Below are positions 1-6,579 of a stretch of 8,330 bases of DNA, in pieces; within the stretch, counting starts at the first letter, position 1, and every line of letters starts with the position of its first letter. Position numbers and translations under genes: made by a program. The notes under the pieces were generated by a model. It was not told the DNA's origin. It worked only from the letters and a program-made list of their open reading frames with translations, and ran no database searches. Source of the stretch: Hyphomicrobiales bacterium (lineage in GTDB: Bacteria; Pseudomonadota; Alphaproteobacteria; Rhizobiales; Xanthobacteraceae); contig PLTE01000348.1 of the NCBI GenBank assembly GCA_003164375.1, positions 1 to 8,330 of the forward strand, given 5' to 3'.

Positions 1-375
1 TTCTGCAAGGCGTTCTTCGAAGTGCCGCGCGTCGGCATGCGCTTCAGACCGAGCTTCTTCCCCTTCACCTCGCCGTCGATGGAGGTCGACATCCAGTGCC
101 GACGCTCGGGCGGCGAGATCCGCTTCGGCGAAGGCGAGGACTGGCTCGAGATTCTCGGCTGCGGCATGGTCCACGCCAACGTGCTCCGCAACTGCGGCCT
201 CGATCCCGACGTCTACCAGGGCTACGCCTGGGGCATGGGCATCGACCGCATCGCCATGCTCAAATACGGCATGTCGGACCTGCGCGCCTTCTTCGAGGCC
301 GATGTGCGCTGGCTCAACCATTACGGCTTCCGCCCGTTGGATTTCCCGACTTTGGCGGGTGGATTGAGCCCGTAA
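1..375 (+). CDS. pheS: Phenylalanyl-tRNA synthetase alpha subunit, C-terminal part (5' end outside window)
   Basis: This is the last 124 codons of PheS, the catalytic subunit of the cytoplasmic alpha2-beta2 enzyme that charges tRNA-Phe with phenylalanine. The reading frame is open from base 1, so the gene begins upstream of the window. Visible hallmarks are the class II motif 2 region (GMRFRPSFFPFTSPS followed by EVDIQC), the phenylalanine-pocket stretch GEDWLEILGCGMVH, and motif 3 GMGIDRIAMLKYG with its invariant Arg, followed by the typical DLRAFFEADVRWL end. It stops with TAA at 373-375, four bases before the first possible pheT start, so the two subunits are almost certainly made from one mRNA with coupled translation. 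The tail after motif 3 (HYGFRPLDFPTLAGGLSP) is slightly longer than in many PheS proteins but not abnormal. Nothing suggests damage. Confidence 0.97.
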   Translation, partial: FCKAFFEVPRVGMRFRPSFFPFTSPSMEVDIQCRRSGGEIRFGEGEDWLEILGCGMVHANVLRNCGLDPDVYQGYAWGMGIDRIAMLKYGMSDLRAFFEADVRWLNHYGFRPLDFPTLAGGLSP

Positions 376-379
376 AGCC

Positions 380-2800
380 ATGATGAAATTCACCCTCGCC
401 TGGCTCAAGGAGCATCTCGACACCGATCGGCCGCTCGGCGAGCTTGCCGACAAGCTCACCATGATCGGGCTGGAAGTCGAGCGCATCGAGGACAAGGCGA
501 AACTGTTCGCGCCATTCGTCATCGCGCGCGTCGTCGACGCCAGGCAGCATCCCAATGCGGATCGCTTGCGCGTCTGCATGGTCGACACAGGTTCGGGCGA
601 GCCGGTACAGGTCGTGTGCGGCGCACCGAACGCGCGCACCGGCATGAAAAGCGTATTCGCGCCACCCGGCGCTTTTATTCCGGGTAAGAACATCACGCTC
701 GGTATCGGCAAGATCCGCGACGTCGAGAGCCGCGGCATGCTGGTGTCGGAGGCCGAGCTTCAGATCTCCGACGATCACGACGGCATCATCGACCTGCCGG
801 ACGATGCGCCGGTCGGTGAGGCATACGCCAAATATGCCGGCCTCGACGATCCGGTGCTCGAGATTAATCTGACGCCCAACCGCGCCGACGCTACCGGCGT
901 GCACGGCATCGCGCGCGACCTCGCCGCGGCCGATATGGGCCGGTTCAGGGACGCTGCGATTAAGCCAATCAGAGGCGAGTTTCCCTGTCCGGTGAGTGTG
1001 AAATTCGATTTCGGCGCGACGTCGTCGCTGTGTCCGGCTTTCGCGCTCCGCCTCGTGCGGGGGGTCAAGAACGGCCCGTCGCCGGACTGGCTGCAAAAGC
1101 GCCTCACTGCGATCGGGCTTCGTCCGATCAATGCGCTGGTCGATATCACGAATTTTATTACCTACGACCGCGGCCGGCCGCTGCATGTGTTCGATGCCGC
1201 CAAAGTGCACGGCAATCTCACGGTGCGCCGCGCGCGAGTGGGCGAAACGCTGCTGGCGCTCGACGGCAAGACCTATGCGCTCGACGATACAATCTGTGTC
1301 ATTGCCGACGACGCGGGCGTCGAATCGCTGGCCGGCATCATGGGCGGCGAACAGACCGGTTGCTCGGCCGCGACCACGGACGTGCTGATCGAATCGGCGC
1401 TGTGGGAGCCGCTCAACATCGCGCACACCGGCCGCAAGCTAGGCATCAATTCCGACGCCCGTTATCGCTTCGAGCGCGGCGTCGATCCGGCTTTCATGTT
1501 GCCGGGCCTCGAATTGGCGACCCGGATGGTGCTCGATTTGTGCGGCGGTACCGCGTCGGAAGTCGCCGCCGCCGGTGGCGCCGAAGCGCCGGAGTGCATC
1601 GTCGATTTTCCGCAGTCCGAACTCGAGCGCCTCGCCGGCGTCGATGTGTCGCTGACCGAGATGCGGCGCGTGCTCGAGCGGCTCGGCTTCTTCGTCGCCG
1701 GCCAAGGCGAGCGCGTGAAAATCGCGGCGCCATCCTGGCGGCCCGACGTGCAGGGCAAGGCCGACGTGGTCGAGGAAGTGGTGCGCATTATCGGCGTCGA
1801 CCGCGTGCCGTTGACGCCGTTCCCGCGCGGCGAGGCACAGCGCAAGCCGGTGCTGACCCCGATCCAAGTGCGTACCCGTAAGGCCAAGCGCGCACTCGCC
1901 GCGCGCAATCTGGTCGAAGCCGTGACCTGGTCTTTCATCGCCAAAAAGCAGGCCGAGCTGTTCGGCGGCGGCAAGCCTGAACTGGCGCTCGCCAATCCGA
2001 TCGCGGCCGACCTTTCCGACATGCGGCCGAGTCTTATTCCCGGCCTCGTGGCGGCGGCGCAGAAGAACGCCGACCGCGGCTTTCCCGATGCCGGCCTGTT
2101 CGAAGTCGGCCAGATTTTTCGCGGCGACCAGCCGGGCGATCAGTTCACCGCCGCTGCGGGCGTCCGCCGCGCGCTGGCAAAGCCGTCCGGCATTGGCCGG
2201 CATTGGCTCAAACGCGACGGCGAGGTCGACGCCTTCGACGCCAAGGCCGACGCGCTTACGGTCCTGACCGCGGCCGGTGCCACGCCACAAGCGCTGCAGG
2301 TGGTGCCCGGCGGCCCGGCCTGGTTTCATCCCGGCCGTTCCGGCACCATCCAGATCGGTCCGCAAAACGTGCTCGGCCATTTCGGCGAATTGCATCCGAG
2401 CGCGCTTGAAGCGCTCGACCTTGAAGGTCCGCTGGTCGCCTTCGAAGTCATCCTGGAGCGCATCCCCGAGCCGAAAGCGAAGCCGACGCGCGCCAAGTCC
2501 GCGCTTGAGCTATCGACGTTCCAGCCGGTCGTGCGTGACTTTGCTTTCGTAGTGGAGCGCAATGTAAAGGCCGCCGATATCCTGCGCGCCGCACAAAACG
2601 TCGACCGGAAGCTCATCGCGGGCGTCAGCGTGTTCGACGTCTACGAGGGTAAAGGCATCGAGCCGGGCAAGAAATCGATCGCCATCGCAGTCACGCTGCA
2701 GCCGCGCGACAAGACTATGACCGACGCCGAGATCGAAGTGCTCGCGGACAAGATCGTCGCCGAAGTCAGTAAGCGAACCGGTGGCGTGCTGCGGGCGTGA
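380..2800 (+). CDS. pheT: Phenylalanyl-tRNA synthetase beta subunit
   Basis: This is the full-length beta subunit (806 aa, the usual bacterial size). It partners PheS, binds tRNA-Phe and edits mischarged Tyr. Domain order is canonical: N-terminal MKFTLAWLKEHLDT; an OB-fold EMAP/tRNA-binding domain at about residues 43-150 (HPNADRLRVCMVD, VVCGAPN); B3/B4 editing domain at about 220-385 (NALVDITNFI, GRPLHVFDA, LAGIMGGE); B5 at about 400-475 (PSWRPDVQGKADVVEEVVRI, carrying the Mg-contacting acidic cluster); the inactive synthetase-like region; and the C-terminal ferredoxin-fold anticodon-binding (FDX-ACB) domain at about 710-806 (FQPVVRDFAFVV, TLQPRDKTMTDAEI). Two ATGs lie in tandem at 380 and 383. 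The family usually starts with the second (MKFTL), so the protein may be 805 aa. No strong ribosome-binding site precedes it, which fits translational coupling to pheS. Confidence 0.97.
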   Translation: MMKFTLAWLKEHLDTDRPLGELADKLTMIGLEVERIEDKAKLFAPFVIARVVDARQHPNADRLRVCMVDTGSGEPVQVVCGAPNARTGMKSVFAPPGAFIPGKNITLGIGKIRDVESRGMLVSEAELQISDDHDGIIDLPDDAPVGEAYAKYAGLDDPVLEINLTPNRADATGVHGIARDLAAADMGRFRDAAIKPIRGEFPCPVSVKFDFGATSSLCPAFALRLVRGVKNGPSPDWLQKRLTAIGLRPINALVDITNFITYDRGRPLHVFDAAKVHGNLTVRRARVGETLLALDGKTYALDDTICVIADDAGVESLAGIMGGEQTGCSAATTDVLIESALWEPLNIAHTGRKLGINSDARYRFERGVDPAFMLPGLELATRMVLDLCGGTASEVAAAGGAEAPECIVDFPQSELERLAGVDVSLTEMRRVLERLGFFVAGQGERVKIAAPSWRPDVQGKADVVEEVVRIIGVDRVPLTPFPRGEAQRKPVLTPIQVRTRKAKRALAARNLVEAVTWSFIAKKQAELFGGGKPELALANPIAADLSDMRPSLIPGLVAAAQKNADRGFPDAGLFEVGQIFRGDQPGDQFTAAAGVRRALAKPSGIGRHWLKRDGEVDAFDAKADALTVLTAAGATPQALQVVPGGPAWFHPGRSGTIQIGPQNVLGHFGELHPSALEALDLEGPLVAFEVILERIPEPKAKPTRAKSALELSTFQPVVRDFAFVVERNVKAADILRAAQNVDRKLIAGVSVFDVYEGKGIEPGKKSIAIAVTLQPRDKTMTDAEIEVLADKIVAEVSKRTGGVLRA

Positions 2801-2842
2801 ATGGACGTCAGTTGACGCTATCCCGTCGGTGATTGCGCGCGT

Positions 2843-3316
2843 CTACAGAAGCTCCGCCACTTCACGCGCGAGACTTTCCGGCTTGGTTGTTGGCGCGAAG
2901 CGCGCGCGCACGGCGCCTGCCTTATCAACCAAAAACTTGGTGAAATTCCATTTTATGCGGTCGCCGAGCAGACCACCCTTCTGCTCCTTCAGCCAAACAT
3001 AGAGCGGGTGGGCGTTGTTGCCGTTGACGTCGATCTTGGCAAACAGCGGGAAGGTTACGCCATAAGTGTCGCTGCAGAACGCAGCGATTTCGGCATCCGA
3101 CCCCGGTTCCTGATGGCCGAACTGGTCGCATGGGAAGGCGAGGATTTCGAAGCCACGGGATTGGAACTGTTCGTAGAGAGCCTGCAGGCCCTTGTACTGC
3201 GGTGTGAAGCCGCATTTCGAGGCGACATTGACGATCAACAAGACCTTACCGCGGTAGTCGGCGAGACCGCGCTCCTCGCCCGTGCCCAGCGGAGCGCTAA
3301 AATCATGGATCGGCAT
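2843..3316 (-). CDS. Glutathione peroxidase-family thiol peroxidase (BtuE/Gpx type)
   Basis: This 157-aa single-domain thioredoxin-fold peroxidase reduces hydrogen or lipid peroxides. It has no signal peptide and should be cytoplasmic. The catalytic set is complete: peroxidatic Cys35 in NVASKCGFTPQY, Gln69 in FPCDQFGHQEPG, and Trp123-Asn124 in KWNFTKFLVD. Cys81 (AAFCSDTYGVTFP) aligns with the resolving Cys of plant and bacterial non-seleno Gpx, so thioredoxin is a more likely reductant than glutathione (family knowledge). There is no in-frame TGA, so it is the cysteine form. The start is supported by GAAGGA (3324-3329, read on the minus strand) 7 bases before the ATG. It converges on pheT with 42 bases between. 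It lies 66 bases downstream of two small same-strand genes and could be read through from them. Confidence 0.95.
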   Translation of the reverse strand: MPIHDFSAPLGTGEERGLADYRGKVLLIVNVASKCGFTPQYKGLQALYEQFQSRGFEILAFPCDQFGHQEPGSDAEIAAFCSDTYGVTFPLFAKIDVNGNNAHPLYVWLKEQKGGLLGDRIKWNFTKFLVDKAGAVRARFAPTTKPESLAREVAELL

Positions 3317-3382
3317 AGCGGGTTCCTTCGCCGCGATTAGGCACGGATTTTCTTGAAAAGGAAATACCCGAAGGCCGAAGTC

Positions 3383-3685
3383 TCAGAAGGCGGTCGATGA
3401 AGAAATCGGTTGGGCAGACGCTTTCTGTACCACTGAGAAGCCCAGTTCCTGAAGCCGCCTATTTGTGTACTGGCCACCGCTGAACATGGGATGGCGACGA
3501 TCGCTGCTCGCCATTTGCGCGGCTGTGGCCAAGACGAGCTTCGGCGGCAGCGAAGCGCCGTTTCTGGGATCGATCACGACATAAAGCTTTGGTCGGGAGC
3601 GGAGCGGCCAGAGAGCCGGATCAGTTCCCACGTAAGTCATCGCATCGAGAACGTGGTCTCTTGTTATCGGACTTGATTTCGGCAT
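3383..3685 (-). CDS. Small protein resembling the ScoMcrA-like N-terminal head domain
   Basis: This 100-aa protein shows a pattern I recognise from the N-terminal head domain of ScoMcrA-like HNH restriction endonucleases and related proteins: a first helix (ITRDHVLDAM), a strand (KLYVVIDPRNG), then a PPK-VL-x-x-A motif (SLPPKLVLATAAQMA), and FSGGQYTNRRLQELGF, which matches the family's dFSGG...N..L..LGF ending. Here the domain makes up the whole protein, with no nuclease, SRA or sulfur-binding domain attached. The role of such a domain is not settled and I do not assign one. The start is backed by AAGGTGG (3692-3698 on the minus strand) six bases upstream of the ATG. It lies 30 bases downstream of the 3716-4150 gene, so the two probably form an operon. 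Base composition is lower in GC than pheST, and codons such as AGA, ATA and ACA are used. Confidence 0.72.
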   Translation of the reverse strand: MPKSSPITRDHVLDAMTYVGTDPALWPLRSRPKLYVVIDPRNGASLPPKLVLATAAQMASSDRRHPMFSGGQYTNRRLQELGFSVVQKASAQPISSSTAF

Positions 3686-3715
3686 GTGCTTCCACCTTGA
3701 GAACTATCGACTCCA

Positions 3716-4150
3716 TCAGAAAGAGGCATTTACTGCTCCGAAGACACCCCGGCTTACGGAGCAGGCTTGGAATGATCCGGTTTTCGCGTCGAAGTGAGTG
3801 ATCTTCATGACCAAGGCATCGTCCGGATAACAGGAACGGATGACCCTGGGATTGGCCTGGGTTTCTTCGGCCGTCAGGACTACGACGCGGACGCAACCGT
3901 CGCAGTGAGCAATCGCCCATTTGAGATGGGTTCGCCATTGCAGGCTTACTCTTTGCGACTTCCCTTTCAGCGCCGGTCCAAATCGAGATCGATATAAAAC
4001 CCGGCTGTCTTCGCGAACGATCTCGTCTTCCCACATCGCCACAACGACGGTTCCGCCGTCATCGCTTATCGCCGATCCACCAAAGTGCTGACGGGAGCGG
4101 GCGGCACCGAAATGCTCAAAACAAGTCGAGAGGGTCCAAACTCGCTTCAT
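3716..4150 (-). CDS. Hypothetical protein of unnamed family, first gene of a two-gene unit
   Basis: The chosen start gives 144 aa beginning MKRVWTLSTCFEHFGA; the frame stays open upstream to a GTG at 4201. I prefer the internal ATG because the FEHFGA segment looks like the natural N-terminus of this family, although neither start has a convincing ribosome-binding site. The visible layout is a short helix, then a strand pair with an Asp-Gly turn (SDDGGTVVVAMWEDEI, about residues 29-44), a central basic region (KGKSQRVSLQWRTHLKWA), a strand containing CVRVVVLTAEE, and a final strand-turn-strand with MKITHFDAKTGSFQA. I have a vague memory of similar hypothetical proteins with SDDGKTVVVTLW-like cores in alphaproteobacteria, but no function. 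There is no signal peptide, membrane segment or recognised catalytic motif. It overlaps in time with the next gene only through a 30-base gap, and it is divergent from the GntR gene. GC is lower than in the flanks. Confidence 0.6.
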   Translation of the reverse strand: MKRVWTLSTCFEHFGAARSRQHFGGSAISDDGGTVVVAMWEDEIVREDSRVLYRSRFGPALKGKSQRVSLQWRTHLKWAIAHCDGCVRVVVLTAEETQANPRVIRSCYPDDALVMKITHFDAKTGSFQACSVSRGVFGAVNASF

Positions 4151-4240
4151 ATCGCTGCTGCGAAAACGACGTTTCAGCGCCGGCGCTGCGGCAAGCTGCA
4201 CGACCGCGAAGGGGCGGCAGAAAGCCTATTACAGGCCTAT

Positions 4241-4291
4241 ATTGCATACAATCTCAGAAAAATGCATGCTTATAATCCATATTGCATGCAT
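4241..4291. promoter_or_regulatory. Probable operator array: three TGCATRC boxes at 20-base spacing, with TATAAT
   Basis: Three boxes, TGCATAC at 4243-4249, TGCATGC at 4263-4269 and TGCATGC at 4283-4289, lie exactly 20 bases apart (about two helical turns), all on the same face. Each sits in an A[T/A]TGCAT[A/G]C context. The first is part of the near-palindrome ATTGCATACAAT (4241-4252). The outer arms ATGCATGC (4262-4269) and GCATGCAT (4284-4291) form a perfect 8-base inverted repeat. A consensus-like TATAAT at 4271-4276 lies between boxes two and three, but I find no good -35 at 16-18 bases. The array lies between the divergent 3716-4150 gene and the GntR gene. Short AT-rich palindromes of this kind are usual GntR/FCD targets, so autoregulation is the likely role (inference). 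Confidence 0.62.
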
Positions 4292-4333
4292 AAAAACTGT
4301 GCAGAACAGCTTTGGCCGTGCTATCGGTTCCGC

Positions 4334-4993
4334 ATGAAAACGGACACGGCTGAGGGTATGACCCGAGCAGAGCGGCTCGCGGACGCGATTGCAGCTTCGG
4401 TCCTGTCCGGCGAATTTCGACCAGGACTCAGGCTTGACGAAAAGACGCTGGCGGAACGCTACGCGGTTTCTCGCACGCCTGTGCGCGAAGCGTTACGGCA
4501 ACTCGCTTCCACCGGATTGATCGACATCAAGCCGCGGCGCGGCGCGACCGTGGTCCGGGCCACCTCGGCGCAAATCGAGACGCTCTTTGGCGCCATGGCG
4601 GAGGTCGAGGCGACCTGCGCGCGCCTGTCAGCCATGAGCATGACGCCTCTGGAACGGCGCCGCCTGGCAAGCTTTCACGAATCCATGCTCGAATTGGTTC
4701 TGCAAGATGACGGGGACGGGTTCGCGGCCGCCAACCTCACGTTCCATACGCAGATATATCTGGGTGCTCACAATGAAATCATTGCCGACTTTGCGGCCGG
4801 ACTTCGACGGCGGCTAGCGCCGTTTCGCCGCGCGCAATTTCGAACTGAAGGACGCCTTCCCCGCTCGCACGACGAACACAAGAAGGTCATCGAAGCAATT
4901 CTAGCGGGCGACGCCGCGGCCGCACACACCGCGATGTTCCATCATATGAGTCTTGTCGAGGAATCTTTTGAACGTTTGGCCGAGTCTATCTGA
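4334..4993 (+). CDS. GntR-family transcriptional regulator, FadR/FCD subfamily
   Basis: This is a DNA-binding repressor or activator controlled by a small carboxylate-like ligand (family knowledge; the ligand here is unknown). With the ATG at 4334 it has 219 aa. The N-terminal winged helix spans about residues 13-75, with the typical LAERYAVSRTPVREALRQL recognition region and a wing at KPRRGATV. The C-terminal all-helical FCD domain spans about 80-215 and keeps the metal/ligand set: Asn134 (in the usual Asp place), His138, His182 and His204. The frame is open back to 4085, but that part covers the operator array and is not protein-like. An alternative ATG lies at 4358 (MTRAERL), where GAGGG sits too close to be a good ribosome-binding site. 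No metabolic gene follows: the next gene converges on it, so its target is either itself or the divergent genes. Confidence 0.92.
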   Translation: MKTDTAEGMTRAERLADAIAASVLSGEFRPGLRLDEKTLAERYAVSRTPVREALRQLASTGLIDIKPRRGATVVRATSAQIETLFGAMAEVEATCARLSAMSMTPLERRRLASFHESMLELVLQDDGDGFAAANLTFHTQIYLGAHNEIIADFAAGLRRRLAPFRRAQFRTEGRLPRSHDEHKKVIEAILAGDAAAAHTAMFHHMSLVEESFERLAESI

Positions 4994-4997
4994 TTGG

Positions 4998-5011
4998 GTC
5001 GAAATATCGAC
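4998..5011. terminator. Small hairpin after the GntR gene (weak terminator candidate)
   Basis: GTCGA at 4998-5002 and TCGAC at 5007-5011 pair around an AATA loop, starting four bases after the GntR stop codon. The stem is only 5 bases and no T-run follows on the plus strand, so it would be a poor intrinsic terminator. It lies in the 80-base gap between convergent genes, where transcription from both sides should end. I see no better candidate there. Confidence 0.25.
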
Positions 5012-5073
5012 GCATGGCCCTTCGCGAAACTTAGCGCGTCGTAGGGATGTGTTCAAAACCAGTTTTCATCCAG

Positions 5074-6579
5074 CTACCGCTCTTCGCGCATGATATTAGG
5101 CGTGCCGCCGTAGTATTGCGGCTCGGTGGCCTCGCGGCGCGGCGCTGGGCGCTCGGCGCGTGGGTGGGTGACCACGTGGCTGACCTTGCGCTTCGGTGCG
5201 GCTTCCGCCTCCGCCGGAGCCGATTGTTTGAGTGGGCCGAGGCGGCGCAACACCGCGTCGGCGGCGCGCTCGCCGGATTCCCAGGCACCGCCGACGGTGC
5301 CCCACAAAGTTTCGTGCGCGGCCTCGCCGGCATACCAGACGTCGTCGGCGATCGGTTCCAGCAATTGTCGTCGTGCGAACTGGCTGCCCGGCACGGCGGC
5401 CGACCACGCGCCGAGCGCAAACGGTTCGCTGTTCCAGCGCGTCGCATGCTTACGGCCGATCGTCTTCTTTATTTCCGCGCCATAAAGCCCGGCGAGCCAT
5501 TCCGAAGCGAAGTCGAACATGGCCGCCTCGCCCTGCGCTGAGAGATCGCGGCCGAACGAGCCTGCGACATCGATCAGGCACAGCGGCGTGCCGGACACGT
5601 TGGCGAGCAGCGCCGCGGTGCGCGTATCGGCCGATTTCTCGAAAACCAGATCGTCGCTCTCGAGGCCTAAAGGATTGCCGAGGAGTTCGAGCGCGATGTG
5701 ATCGTAGCTGCCGAGCGACATCCGGCCGAACGCGTCGATCTGATGGTGACCGAGCTCGGGGCTGAATCGCAGGCCGCCGGAGGAGACGACGCTGGTCGGC
5801 ACGGTGACGACCGCGGTGCGGGCGTTGATGGCGCCCTTCGCCGTCTCCACCGTAATCCCGCTGCGATTGTCGATGATCTTCGCCGGCGTCGCCAGCTGTA
5901 TCGTCAGGCCCTGAGCGAGCGTACCGAGCAACGCGCCAAAGCCTTGTTTGCAAAATGCCGCGGCATTGCGCTCGGCTGCCTTGGCGAAGTCGAAGGACGA
6001 CACTTGCGCCAGGTCTTTGGCGCAGTTGTATGGGCCGAGCACGAATTCGATCGTGCCGCGCCAATCGCCGAGATCGTTCGGCATCGCCTGGGCGCTCGGG
6101 ATATCCCCCTTCTTCGCGACGTCGTCGATGGCGCGGGTAGCGCGGACCTGCGCGGTCAAGAAATCCTCAAGCTCGCCCTCGCGCGCGAAACGCCGGCCGA
6201 TGCGTACTTTCTGGCTCTGCGGCGCGGGATAGACGTCGAGGCCGCGGCGCGGCGCCAGCTTGGTCACCGGGTTGAGGTCGGGCAGATAAATCCAGTGTGC
6301 GCCGCGGTCGTAGGGTACCCCGAAGCTCTTGAGGTCGGTGACGCAACGCCCGCCGATATGATCGGCTGCTTCGATCAAGAGATAGCGCCGGCCGGACGCA
6401 GCGATCTTTCGCGCCGCAGCGATCCCGGCCGCGCCGGCGCCGATAATCACCACGTCGACCGGGCCGGAGGACGGCGCGGCGGCGCCAAATGCGGGTCCGA
6501 GTGCCGAACGCGCGGCGAGCGCGGCCGAGGCGGCGAGGAACGAACGTCGGTTCGGTCGCGGAACAGCTTTACGCGGCAT
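5074..6579 (-). CDS. Tat-exported flavin amine oxidase-like FAD oxidoreductase
   Basis: This 501-aa protein of the flavin monoamine oxidase / FAD-dependent oxidoreductase family probably oxidises an amine or amino-acid-like substrate; the substrate cannot be read from the sequence. The N-terminus is a twin-arginine signal (PNRRSFLAASAALA, residues 9-22; likely cleavage near the AFGA-A segment at 31-35), so the folded, FAD-loaded protein should be exported to the periplasm. The Rossmann FAD motif is at 45-79 (VIIGAGAAGIAAARKI, Glu70, GGRC). The C-terminal FAD/substrate motif is at 413-443 (DDVWYAGEAAHETLWGTVGG, then SGERAADAV). The active-site Lys expected in the GxxxKVxLxF segment appears as His294 (GSYDHIALEL). 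A charged Ala/Pro/Arg tail (447-501) follows the core. The start is set by the Tat signal, with GGAA a few bases upstream; the frame stays open much further upstream only because it runs antisense through the next gene. Confidence 0.88.
   Translation of the reverse strand: MPRKAVPRPNRRSFLAASAALAARSALGPAFGAAAPSSGPVDVVIIGAGAAGIAAARKIAASGRRYLLIEAADHIGGRCVTDLKSFGVPYDRGAHWIYLPDLNPVTKLAPRRGLDVYPAPQSQKVRIGRRFAREGELEDFLTAQVRATRAIDDVAKKGDIPSAQAMPNDLGDWRGTIEFVLGPYNCAKDLAQVSSFDFAKAAERNAAAFCKQGFGALLGTLAQGLTIQLATPAKIIDNRSGITVETAKGAINARTAVVTVPTSVVSSGGLRFSPELGHHQIDAFGRMSLGSYDHIALELLGNPLGLESDDLVFEKSADTRTAALLANVSGTPLCLIDVAGSFGRDLSAQGEAAMFDFASEWLAGLYGAEIKKTIGRKHATRWNSEPFALGAWSAAVPGSQFARRQLLEPIADDVWYAGEAAHETLWGTVGGAWESGERAADAVLRRLGPLKQSAPAEAEAAPKRKVSHVVTHPRAERPAPRREATEPQYYGGTPNIMREER

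Noticed and set aside
314..2395. Long minus-strand frames opposite pheS and pheT (314-1426 and 1439-2395)
   Set aside because: They lie antisense to well-conserved synthetase genes, have repetitive Arg/His/Asp composition and show no motif; they are codon-bias artefacts.
2806..2817. CGTCA-GT-TGACG palindrome between convergent pheT and gpx as a terminator
   Set aside because: A 2-base loop cannot form a normal hairpin and there is no T-run; probably chance.
2931..3230. FPCDQF in the Gpx (Asp where many members have Asn) as a lost active-site residue
   Set aside because: The catalytic Asn is the one after Trp123 (Asn124) and is present; Asp at residue 64 is a tolerated variation.
3621..4034. 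Minus-strand 137-aa frame overlapping the two small genes
   Set aside because: It overlaps both neighbours in another frame and lacks ordered structure; the 3716-4150 frame shows a better strand pattern.
4224..4240. Direct repeat GCCTAT at 4224-4229 and 4235-4240 as part of the operator array
   Set aside because: Spacing (11 bases) and sequence differ from the TGCATRC boxes; six bases repeated once is not significant.
5055..5066. AAAAC-CA-GTTTT palindrome after the amine oxidase stop as a terminator
   Set aside because: The stem is A/T only with a 2-base loop, too weak to act as an intrinsic terminator.
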